This document shows, piece by piece, positions 18,466 to 25,818 of a stretch of 64,000 nucleotides of DNA. This DNA comes from Arthrobacter_E sp041360795 (GTDB lineage: Bacteria; Actinomycetota; Actinomycetes; Actinomycetales; Micrococcaceae): the NCBI RefSeq assembly GCF_041360795.1, contig NZ_JBFUPW010000001.1, positions 310,001 through 374,000 on the forward strand, written 5' to 3'. The notes under the pieces were generated by a model. It had not been told where the DNA came from, did no database searches, and saw nothing but the letters and a program-made list of their open reading frames with translations. How positions within the stretch are numbered: position 1 is the first letter of the stretch; each line of letters opens with the position of its first letter. Both the position numbers and the translations under genes were made by a program.

Positions 18466-19526
18466 CACAGCCGACGCTGGCCGATCTGACCACCACCCGC
18501 GTGGGCGGCCCCGCGGGCCGTTACGTGGAGGCCGACTCCGAAGCCGCGATCATCGACGCCGTCCGCAGCGCCGACGCGGCGGGTGAGGATCTCCTGATCC
18601 TCGGCGGGGGATCGAACCTCCTGGTGTCCGACGACGGGTACCCCGGGACCGTCCTGCGCATCACGTCGCGGGGCATCCGGATCTCCTCTGAGGAGACCTG
18701 CGGTGGCGCCACCGTCACGGTCCAGGCCGGGCATCCCTGGGACGAGTTCGTGCACCACAGCGTGCTGCACGCGCACTCCGGTGTCGAGGCGCTGTCGGGG
18801 ATCCCCGGCAGCACGGGGGCGACGCCCGTGCAGAACGTCGGAGCGTACGGTGCGGATGTCTCCCAGACCATCGCCCAGGTGCGGACGTGGGACCGCGGCA
18901 CGAACGCCGTCCGGACGTTCACCCTCTCCGAGCTGGAGTTCGGGTACCGGGATTCGATCCTCAAACGGACCACGAGCAACGGGTCCCCGCGCTTCGTGGT
19001 GCTGAGTGTGACGTTCCAGTTCCCGCTGGGCCGCATGAGCGCCCCGATCCGCTACGCCGAGCTGGCGCGCACCCTGGGCGTGGAGCCGGGGGAGCGGGCC
19101 AACGCGCTGGAGGTCCGTCACGCCGTGCTCGAGCTCCGCAAGGGCAAGGGCATGGTGCTGGACCCGGAGGATCACGACACGTGGTCCACGGGGTCCTTCT
19201 TCACCAACCCCGTGGTCAGCGAGGCGGAGGCGGCCCGGCTGCCGGAGGACGCACCCCGGTACCCGGCGGGCGACGGGCTGGTGAAGCTGTCCGCGGCATG
19301 GCTGATCGACCACGCAGGCTTCCCGAAGGGCTTCGGCCTGGCTGAGGACTCCGTGACGGGTGGCCGCGCCTCATTGTCCACCAAGCACACCCTGGCGCTC
19401 ACCAACCGCGGCGGCGCCAGCGCTCAGGACCTCCTGGCCCTGGCGCGCGAGGTGCGCGGCGGCGTGGAGGCGGCGTTCGGCGTCGTGCTCCACAACGAGC
19501 CGCTGCTCATCGGTCTGGAACTCTGA
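18462..19526 (+). CDS. murB: UDP-N-acetylenolpyruvoylglucosamine reductase (MurB)
   Basis: Reduces UDP-GlcNAc-enolpyruvate to UDP-MurNAc with NADPH and FAD in cytoplasmic peptidoglycan synthesis. 354 residues. FAD-binding motifs are LILGGGSNLLVSDDG (46-59) and GIPGSTGATPVQNVGAYG (113-130); the substrate loop is YRDSILK (162-168), and the proton-donor serine is S245 in GSFFTNP. The start at 18462 gives an ATGA overlap with the MaoC gene. The MaoC-MaoC-murB order is conserved in actinobacteria. A family A palindrome follows 10 bp after the stop. Confidence 0.96.
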   Translation: MTQPTLADLTTTRVGGPAGRYVEADSEAAIIDAVRSADAAGEDLLILGGGSNLLVSDDGYPGTVLRITSRGIRISSEETCGGATVTVQAGHPWDEFVHHSVLHAHSGVEALSGIPGSTGATPVQNVGAYGADVSQTIAQVRTWDRGTNAVRTFTLSELEFGYRDSILKRTTSNGSPRFVVLSVTFQFPLGRMSAPIRYAELARTLGVEPGERANALEVRHAVLELRKGKGMVLDPEDHDTWSTGSFFTNPVVSEAEAARLPEDAPRYPAGDGLVKLSAAWLIDHAGFPKGFGLAEDSVTGGRASLSTKHTLALTNRGGASAQDLLALAREVRGGVEAAFGVVLHNEPLLIGLEL

Positions 19527-19536
19527 CCCTCACTCC

Positions 19537-19606
19537 ATCGACCGCTCCGTAGCATGCTGTTTTCCCGGAAAATCGGCCGGGAATGACATCGTACGGAGCG
19601 GTCGAT
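19537..19606. repeat. family A palindromic repeat, copy 5, with mirrored substitutions
   Basis: The arms ATCGACCGCTCCGTA (19537-19551) and complement (19592-19606) differ from copies 2 and 4 at two core positions (T to C, A to G), and both changes are matched in the opposite arm. The apex has TTTTCC-C-GGAAAA. It lies between convergent genes; its last base is also the last base of the stop codon of the minus-strand gene. Confidence 0.85.
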
Positions 19607-20082
19607 CAGGCTTCGGGTTCGTCCAGTGAGCAGGCGCGGCTGAAGAGCAGGTAGCTGAGTGCCGACGCGCAGGCTCCGGTGAGGAAGACCTGGCTGAAGG
19701 CGAGGGTCTGCGAGGTGGGGCCGCCCACGAGGAACAGGCCGATCACGGAGAAGGCGATCGCGCCCGCGAGCATCATGAGCGCGCCGAAGTAGAAACTGCG
19801 CACCATCACGGGCAGTTCGTTGCTGAGGGAGAGCTGCCACCGTGCGGAGCGGGGCTTGTCGAGGGGCTGCGAGAACACCGCGCAGGCCAGGAGGACGATC
19901 GACAGTGCCGCGGCGGTCGAGCCGACCACTTGGATCATCTGCAGGGTGCTCGACACCTTCAGGCCCGAGGTGATCGCCACGAACAGGGCCGCGCCCATGC
20001 CGAGGATCGCCAGCAGCCAGCCGGGCACGGCCAGGCAGCGGCTCATCAGGCGCATGTTCGGCCAGAGTTCTCCCAGGGTCAC
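19606..20082 (-). CDS. four-TM membrane protein of unknown function
   Basis: 158 residues. Four hydrophobic segments are visible (about residues 18-40, 50-71, 93-117 and 123-147) with short loops. I do not recognise a family. The frame could start at 20082 (MTLGELWPN) or at M10/M13. Its TGA stop overlaps the end of family A copy 5. It is convergent with murB and divergent from the winged-helix gene (65 bp apart). Confidence 0.65.
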   Translation of the reverse strand: MTLGELWPNMRLMSRCLAVPGWLLAILGMGAALFVAITSGLKVSSTLQMIQVVGSTAAALSIVLLACAVFSQPLDKPRSARWQLSLSNELPVMVRSFYFGALMMLAGAIAFSVIGLFLVGGPTSQTLAFSQVFLTGACASALSYLLFSRACSLDEPEA

Positions 20083-20147
20083 TCATCCACCTTATCCGGT
20101 GCGACGCCGCCGGGCCGGTGTCGCACCCCAGTGCCTAGGATGACACC

Positions 20148-21287
20148 ATGGCCTCGACGCTGACTCCCCGGGACATCCCGCGCCTCCGGCTCCTCAGCCA
20201 CGGGCTTCTGCCGGCTCCGGACGGATTCCCCCGCCCCGCTTTCCACGCCCCGGAGGACGTGGTGGGCTGGATGACCGCCCTGCAGGGGCAGGACTGGTAT
20301 TCGGTCCCGTGGTCGATCGGCGCTCGGTGGACCGGTGGCGCGACGACGGCGGCCCAGGCGTCCGCGGCTTCCGCGGCTGCGGTGCGCCAGGCCTTCGCCG
20401 ACGGCAGGATCGTGCGCTCGTGGCCCATGCGCGGCACCTTGCACACGCTCCTCCCGCAGGACCTTCCCCTATTCCATGCGCTGACCTCGGAACGCCTCCT
20501 GAAGTCGATGGCCTCCCGGCACCGGAATCTGAGCATCGTCCCGGAGGACTGGGAGAAGGCCCGGGCCGTGGTGCGCGGGACCCTGGGCGGCGGCGGCCGG
20601 GCCACGAGGGCCGAACTGTTCGCGGCCCTCGAAGAGGCGGGACAGGGCACCCGGGAGCAACGCGGCGCCCACTTGCTCCTGGTGCTGTCCATCACCGGGA
20701 CTCTCGTTCAGGGACCCGCGGACGGGAAGGAGCACCTCTTCGTCCTGCAGGACGAGTGGATCGCCTCGCCGCGTGAGCTGTCCGTCGAGGACGCCCTCGA
20801 CGACCTGCTGGAACGCTACGTCCGCAGTCACGGCCCGGCGACCATCCGCGACTTCGCCTGGTGGACCGGCCTGCCCCTCGGCCCGTGCCGGGAAGCGCAG
20901 CTCCGCCTCGGGGAGCGGGTGCGCGAATACGAGGGTGGCTGGCTGCTGAGTGCGGAGACCGCCGCGTGGCTGGACGCCCGTGACGGCGAGCCGCTGCCGG
21001 GCGCGCGGTCGTTCCACCTGCTGGCCGGCTTCGACGAGTACATCCTCGGGTACACGGACCGCAGTCCTGTCCTCGCCCGCGAGCACTTCGACCTGATCGT
21101 GCCCGGCGGCAACGGCATGTTCAAACGCACGATGATGAGTGGTGGCGTGACGGACGGGACGTGGTCCACGGACTCGCGCGGGGCCGTCGTGCTTGAACCG
21201 TTCGACGCGGACGGCGCCCGGCCGCACCGTTCGAGTGCGGCGCGGGCGGCCGCCTATCAGCGGTTCATGGGCACTCAGCGGATGTAG
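20148..21287 (+). CDS. winged-helix DNA-binding protein, HTH_42 / AlkZ-like
   Basis: 379 residues of the winged-helix (formerly DUF1006/HTH_42) family. An early block reads PEDVVGWMTALQGQDWYSVPWSIGARW, followed by RIVRSWPMRGTLHTLLPQDL; a late block is FHLLAGFDEYILGYTDRS. AlkZ/YcaQ DNA glycosylases in this fold use a Q-x-Q motif to unhook crosslinked bases (family knowledge); Q-G-Q is present here at residues ~49-51. Whether this actinobacterial branch is a glycosylase is inference. It has an ATG start and stands alone. Confidence 0.78.
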   Translation: MASTLTPRDIPRLRLLSHGLLPAPDGFPRPAFHAPEDVVGWMTALQGQDWYSVPWSIGARWTGGATTAAQASAASAAAVRQAFADGRIVRSWPMRGTLHTLLPQDLPLFHALTSERLLKSMASRHRNLSIVPEDWEKARAVVRGTLGGGGRATRAELFAALEEAGQGTREQRGAHLLLVLSITGTLVQGPADGKEHLFVLQDEWIASPRELSVEDALDDLLERYVRSHGPATIRDFAWWTGLPLGPCREAQLRLGERVREYEGGWLLSAETAAWLDARDGEPLPGARSFHLLAGFDEYILGYTDRSPVLAREHFDLIVPGGNGMFKRTMMSGGVTDGTWSTDSRGAVVLEPFDADGARPHRSSAARAAAYQRFMGTQRM

Positions 21288-21314
21288 GTGTTGCCCTGCC
21301 GGTGCCCGAGCCGG

Positions 21315-22460
21315 CTAGAGCCCCAAACGGTCCAGGGCGGCGCGCAGTCGCTCCACCGTGCCGTCGACGTCGCCCAGCTTGTCCAGCCCGAACAGCCCGA
21401 CGCGGAACGTGGTGAAGTCCTCCGGCTCCCCGCAGTGCAGCGGCACACCGGCGGCGACCTGGACGCCCTCCCGCGCGAAGCGCGCTCCGGATTTCAGCTG
21501 GGGGTCGGTGGTGTGAACGACCACGACGCTTGGCGCCGCGAATTCCGAGGCCGCCACCGACGGCAGACCGCGCTCCGCGAGAAGCTCGCGGACTCGCCGC
21601 CCGAGCTCTTCCTGGGCCGAGCGCAGTTCGTCGTAGCCGCGGTCCCGCGTCTCGATCATCTGGGCGAGGTTCCGCACGATCGTGTCCGTCGGCATCGTGG
21701 CGTGGTACGCGGCCCGGCCTTCGCGGTAGGCCTCGGAGATGTTCAGCCAGGTCCGCAGGTCGAGGGCGAAGCTCGTCGAGGCGCGGGACTCCACGAACTC
21801 CCGGGCCGTCCTGCTGAGCATGACGTAACCGACGCCGGGAGAACCGCTCCAGCCCTTCTGCGGGGCGCTGAGGAGGACGTCCACCCCGAGCCCCCGCATG
21901 TCCACGAGCAGGGCGCCGGAGGCGATGCAGTCGAGCACCAGCACGCCGCCCACCTCGTGCACGGCGTCGGCGAGGCCCCGGATGTATTCGTCGGGGAGGA
22001 CCATGCCGGCCGCCGTCTCGACATGCGGCGCGAACACGACGGCGGGCCGCTCGGCGCGGATGGCGGCCACCACCTCGTCGAGCGGGGCAGGGCTCCACGC
22101 CGCCTGCGCCCCCTCGCCGTCCGGGCGTGCGGCACAGACCGTGACGCTCGACGCGATGGAGCCGGCTTCGAGGATCTGGGACCAGCGATACGAGAAGAGC
22201 CCATTGCGCACCACCAGGGCATGGACTCCCGCGGCGAAGTGCCGCGCGACCGATTCCATGGCGTAGCTTCCGCCGCCGTTGACGAGGGCGACGGCGTCCG
22301 CGGAGTACGCGGTGCGGAGGATCTCGAGCGTCTGCTGCATCGCGGTGACGAAGCGCTGGGACATGTGGTTCAGGGACCGGTCCGTGAAGACCACCGAGTA
22401 CTCCAGCAGGCCATCGGGGTCGACATCGGGACGGGGCAGCTCAGGCGTGGGCAGGTTCAT
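21315..22460 (-). CDS. class V PLP-dependent aminotransferase
   Basis: 381 residues of the alanine/serine-glyoxylate aminotransferase group. The PLP lysine is K202 in SAPQKGWSGSPG, and the PLP-binding Asp lies in VLVLDCIASG. The N-terminal part (NGGGSYAMESVAR) fits the phosphate-binding turn. The start at 22460 (MNLPTPELP) has GGAG 3-6 bases upstream; the longer open frame to 22574 has no support. It could act on alanine, serine or a related amino donor. It lies downstream of asd, separated by a strong terminator. Confidence 0.85.
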   Translation of the reverse strand: MNLPTPELPRPDVDPDGLLEYSVVFTDRSLNHMSQRFVTAMQQTLEILRTAYSADAVALVNGGGSYAMESVARHFAAGVHALVVRNGLFSYRWSQILEAGSIASSVTVCAARPDGEGAQAAWSPAPLDEVVAAIRAERPAVVFAPHVETAAGMVLPDEYIRGLADAVHEVGGVLVLDCIASGALLVDMRGLGVDVLLSAPQKGWSGSPGVGYVMLSRTAREFVESRASTSFALDLRTWLNISEAYREGRAAYHATMPTDTIVRNLAQMIETRDRGYDELRSAQEELGRRVRELLAERGLPSVAASEFAAPSVVVVHTTDPQLKSGARFAREGVQVAAGVPLHCGEPEDFTTFRVGLFGLDKLGDVDGTVERLRAALDRLGL

Positions 22461-22628
22461 GGCTCCATCGTGGCATGACCGGTGCGGCAAGCACAGTACC
22501 GGGGCTGCCTTGTGGACGGAGCTCTGCACATAGCGCTCTGCACATGACGGAGGACCGCTGCGCCGTCCCGGCACCCCAGACGCCCCGCCCGCGCGCCGCG
22601 CGCCCGCCGTCGTCGGGCCGGAAACGCC

Positions 22629-22662
22629 GAAGGCGCAGACTCCCGTGGGAGTCCGCGCCTTC
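22629..22662 (-). terminator. terminator of asd
   Basis: GAAGGCGC-A-GACTCCC (22629-22644) pairs with the complement at 22647-22662 with a single mismatch and a very short loop. It lies 26 bp past the asd stop in the direction of transcription. Confidence 0.75.
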
Positions 22663-22688
22663 CGGAGACGCCGGGAAAGCCGGAACGG

Positions 22689-23819
22689 TCAGAGGCGGCC
22701 GGTGGCGATGCTGACCATGCGGCGCAGCGGCTCGGCGGCGCCCCAAAGCAGCTGGTCGCCGACCGTGAAGGCGCTGATGTACTCGGGGCCCATCTCCATC
22801 TTGCGGATGCGGCCGACCGGGATGTTGAGCGTGCCCGAGGCGGCGACGGGGGTGAGGTCGTTCATGGACGCCTCCTTGACGTTCGGCACCACGGTGGCCC
22901 ATTCGTTGTCCGCGTCGATGATCTTCTCGATCTCCTCGACGGAGAGGTCCTCGCGGAGCTTGAGGGTGAGTGCCTGGGAGTGGGAGCGCATGGCGCCGAT
23001 CCGTACGCAGAGGCCGTCCATGATAATGCGGTCCGCGTCGGTGGTGCCGAGGATCTTGTTGGTCTCCACACCGGCCTTCCACTCCTCGCGGCTCTGGCCG
23101 TTGCCGAGGTCCGAGTCGATCCAGGGGATGAGCGATCCCGCGAGCGGCACCCCGAACTGGGCGGCGTCGACGCCGTCGCGCTGGTGGGCCAGGACCTTGC
23201 GGTCGATCTCCAGGATCGCCGACGCCGGGTCCTGCAGCTCGCTGCTGACCTCGGCGTTCAGGGTGCCGAACTGGTTGAGCAGCTCGCGCATGTGCCGCGC
23301 GCCGCCGCCCGAGGCCGCCTGGTACGTCATGGAGGTGCCCCACTCGACCAGGTTGTTCTTGAACAGGCCGCCCAGGCCCATGAGCATGCAGGACACGGTG
23401 CAGTTGCCGCCGATGAAGTCCTTCACCCCGGATTCCAGCCCCCGGTCGATGACGTCACGGTTGATGGGGTCCAGGACGATGATCGAGTCGTCGTTCATGC
23501 GCAGCGTGGAGGCGGCGTCGATCCACAGGCCGTCCCAGCCGCGCGAGCGCAGCGCGGTGTGGACCTGCTTCGTGTAGTCCCCGCCCTGAGCGGTGACGAT
23601 GATCGGCAGCTTGGCCAGGGTGTCGATGTCGAACGCGTCTTCCAGCGTGCCGGTGCCCTCAGCGAAGGACGGGGCGGCACCCCCTGCGTTGGAGGTGGAG
23701 AAGAAGACGGGGTTCAGGCTGGCAAAGTCATTCTCTTCCTGCATGCGCTGCATGAGGACGGAACCGACCATGCCACGCCACCCGACAAAACCTACGGAAG
23801 GCACGGCTACGTTAGTCAT
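22689..23819 (-). CDS. asd: aspartate-semialdehyde dehydrogenase, proteobacterial type
   Basis: Reduces beta-aspartyl phosphate to aspartate semialdehyde with NADPH for lysine/DAP, threonine and methionine synthesis. 376 residues. The NADP loop is GWRGMVGSVL (13-22); the active-site cysteine is C140 in GGNCTVS, and the acid/base histidine is H280 in MRSHSQ. The blocks YQAASGGGARHMRELL and FTVGDQLLWGAAEPLRRM are characteristic of the E. coli-type Asd rather than the shorter Asd that usually lies beside the aspartokinase gene in actinobacteria. No aspartokinase gene is adjacent here. A perfect 26-bp palindrome lies ~130 bp upstream. Confidence 0.95.
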   Translation of the reverse strand: MTNVAVPSVGFVGWRGMVGSVLMQRMQEENDFASLNPVFFSTSNAGGAAPSFAEGTGTLEDAFDIDTLAKLPIIVTAQGGDYTKQVHTALRSRGWDGLWIDAASTLRMNDDSIIVLDPINRDVIDRGLESGVKDFIGGNCTVSCMLMGLGGLFKNNLVEWGTSMTYQAASGGGARHMRELLNQFGTLNAEVSSELQDPASAILEIDRKVLAHQRDGVDAAQFGVPLAGSLIPWIDSDLGNGQSREEWKAGVETNKILGTTDADRIIMDGLCVRIGAMRSHSQALTLKLREDLSVEEIEKIIDADNEWATVVPNVKEASMNDLTPVAASGTLNIPVGRIRKMEMGPEYISAFTVGDQLLWGAAEPLRRMVSIATGRL

Positions 23820-23948
23820 GACCTGATTTTACGGGGAAAGACGCTCGCGTTTCCGCCGGTTACGTCACACGGGTGTTGGGAACGGTGTGGAAGCGCACGA
23901 CGGCGGGTGGTGGGGGCGCGTGGGGCGGTCCGGCCATTTGTCGGGTTC

Positions 23949-24005
23949 GGCGCCCTTGTTTGTTTTCTGCGCCCAATTGGGGCGCAGAAAACAAACAAGG
24001 GCGCC
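23949..24005. repeat. singleton long-stem palindrome C
   Basis: Two perfectly complementary 26-base arms (23949-23974 and 23980-24005) are separated by AATTG. The arm contains an AT-richer middle (TTGTTTGTTTTCTG) between GGCGCC-type ends. It lies between the start of asd and the 3' end of the WXG operon, 60 bp past that operon's stop. It may terminate that operon, although a 26-bp mismatch-free stem is longer than needed. Confidence 0.85.
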
Positions 24006-24065
24006 GGGATCATCGGTTCGTCAAGGCGGTAGTGTCTTACAGCTCACGACGGCGGTTGGGCGCCC

Positions 24066-24476
24066 TCACTTGATCGGGTCGGGGATCCCCTTGCGCCTGC
24101 GGAGGGCCTTCGCCCGTGCCTCCCGGAGTGTGGCCTGTGCGCCGATCCAGGTGCACGCGCCGAGCACGACAAACCCAGCGACACCGAGCCAGGCTGGGCC
24201 GGACGGGGTCGTGCACGAGTAGATGAAGGCGATCAGACACGTGAGAGCGGTTGCGAGGACACCGAGCGTTAGAAGAGTCATGCCCCACACGCTGCGGATC
24301 TGAGACTCGAGGCCGTGCGTCGAGTTGCCGTATTCGTCGAGGGTGTAGCTGTGGAGTTCGCCATCCTTGCCGCGGGCGAGGATGTGAGGACCGGCGAGCA
24401 GCTTGTGCCCGGCCCGGGCTTGCTCGTCCCGCAGTGCTCGGTCAGGATCGCGCGATGGGATCCGAGAGGAAACCAT
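24066..24476 (-). CDS. two-TM membrane protein, last gene of WXG operon
   Basis: 136 residues. Residues ~1-50 are hydrophilic and cytoplasmic (contains GPHILARGKDGELHSYTLDEYG); two TM segments follow (~54-76 and ~84-104), then a basic tail (RAKALRRRKGIPDPIK). The start at 24476 overlaps the stop of the upstream gene (TGATG), so it is translationally coupled. No family recognised. It could be an immunity or accessory protein to the WXG100 protein (inference). Confidence 0.65.
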   Translation of the reverse strand: MVSSRIPSRDPDRALRDEQARAGHKLLAGPHILARGKDGELHSYTLDEYGNSTHGLESQIRSVWGMTLLTLGVLATALTCLIAFIYSCTTPSGPAWLGVAGFVVLGACTWIGAQATLREARAKALRRRKGIPDPIK

Positions 24477-25132
24477 CACCGGAGCCCGGCGGACGAGGCC
24501 CTGAGACGCAGACCTGCGAACATCAGCACCGCGGCCAGCAGCGCCAACCAGAGGCCATTCCAGAGGAGGTCGAGGGACGTCCAGCTGATCAACAGCCAGA
24601 GCGCGCGGAGGATCACGGCGATCTCCAGGACGGCGCCCACCACGAACAGCACCCATCCCAGGACGCGCCGCACGGTCCGCAGCGCCGGTGAGGGGCCACG
24701 TTCTGCCGGCTGTGCGCTCTGCGGGGCCGCAGCGGATGACGGCACGGCACGGACCGCGCCCTCGGGAAGGAAATCCAGGGTCTTCCCCCGGGCTTTCCTC
24801 ATCCGGGACGCTTTGAGTTCTTTGAGGAAGTATCCCCAGCCCAGGCCGGCCACGAGCACTCCGAGCGCGTCGTACCCCAGCATGAGCGGGTCGAACCGGG
24901 ACTGCGGTGTGTCGCCGGGAGCGACGATCGACACGATCGTCGCGACCACGATGGTCCCGGCGCAGGCCGTGAGCAGGATGGCCAGGAACAGCAGCCCACC
25001 GACGGAATTGATCGGTTGGACCACGGCTCCGTAGTCGCCCTTGTAGACGCCGTATTCCTCACGGGTCAGACCGCGTGCGGCGGCATCCTCCTGCGCCCGT
25101 CGTTCCCACGGTCCCTGAGGGCGAGGGGTCAT
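24476..25132 (-). CDS. four-TM membrane protein, third gene of WXG operon
   Basis: 218 residues. The N-terminal ~40 residues are hydrophilic (DAAARGLTREEYGVYKGDYG). TM segments are visible at ~44-69, ~84-104, ~158-178 and ~185-206; a polar Ala/Pro/Ser stretch joins the two pairs. The start overlaps the upstream stop (ATGA). It shares with the next gene a cytoplasmic EYG-containing head and paired TM segments, which may mean a distant relationship. No family recognised. Confidence 0.65.
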   Translation of the reverse strand: MTPRPQGPWERRAQEDAAARGLTREEYGVYKGDYGAVVQPINSVGGLLFLAILLTACAGTIVVATIVSIVAPGDTPQSRFDPLMLGYDALGVLVAGLGWGYFLKELKASRMRKARGKTLDFLPEGAVRAVPSSAAAPQSAQPAERGPSPALRTVRRVLGWVLFVVGAVLEIAVILRALWLLISWTSLDLLWNGLWLALLAAVLMFAGLRLRASSAGLR

Positions 25133-25761
25133 GCCACGTCCCGGGTCTCGCGGATCTTGAGGAGCAGCCCGTCAGCGTCCAGGTCGCGGGTCTCCACCGG
25201 ATCGGCGTCGGGGTGGGGGACCACGCCCGTGGTCCACGAATCCTCATCGCGACGGACGAGGAGGTGCTTCTCGCCGTCGAGCCCGAACGTCCTGAGGAGG
25301 GCGGTGCCCGCAGGGAACTTGCGCACGTGGCTCTGCAGGACATCGAGGATCGCGGCGTCGCCGTCGATCTGCGGATCCTGAGCGAAGACGAACCACGACA
25401 TCATGGTCCGCGGCTGCATGAGAATCGACACCTCGTCCGACTCGACGTGCACGACGGTGTCGCTCTCGTCGTCGCTCATCAGTTCGATCTGAGCCCACCG
25501 AGTGGCAGAGGACAGGGCGTAGACCACGGGCGTCGCGGGGAACTGGAACTCGGGGCCGTCGTTGTAGGTGGCGTAATCGTGCGCGAACAAGGAGGAGGCG
25601 CCCGCCAGGCACAGCGCGTCATTCCGGGCCTCTTCCTGAAGACGGAGCACTTCGGCCGAGCGGGCACTGGAGTCCGTGTCGAACGACCGGAGGATGTAGG
25701 CGAGTTCTCCGTAGCCGAAGCCGATGTAGTCGGGCTGCGGCTCTTCAGCTGAGGCTGTCAT
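25129..25761 (-). CDS. IGFG-ELA family soluble protein, paralogue A, in WXG operon
   Basis: 210 residues, acidic, with no signal or TM segment. The N-terminus has YIGFGYGELAYILRSF; the middle has WAQIEL, VVHVESDEVSILMQPRTMMSWF, and the end VRRDEDSWTTGV. The protein encoded at 30756-31376 has the same order and spacing of these blocks, so the two are full-length paralogues. The position beside a WXG100-domain protein suggests a chaperone-like (EspG-type) or neutralising role, but I see no direct EspG match. ATGA overlap with the downstream membrane gene. Confidence 0.7.
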   Translation of the reverse strand: MTASAEEPQPDYIGFGYGELAYILRSFDTDSSARSAEVLRLQEEARNDALCLAGASSLFAHDYATYNDGPEFQFPATPVVYALSSATRWAQIELMSDDESDTVVHVESDEVSILMQPRTMMSWFVFAQDPQIDGDAAILDVLQSHVRKFPAGTALLRTFGLDGEKHLLVRRDEDSWTTGVVPHPDADPVETRDLDADGLLLKIRETRDVA

Positions 25762-25818
25762 GTCGTGCTCCTTCGATTCGATTCACTGGAAGCGTGCGGT
25801 ACTCAAGCGGCGTGCGGA

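Noticed and set aside
24066..25132. Phage holin pair for the two small membrane proteins of the WXG operon
   Set aside because: No lysin, phage structural gene or integrase is nearby, and both proteins are coupled to a WXG100 gene.
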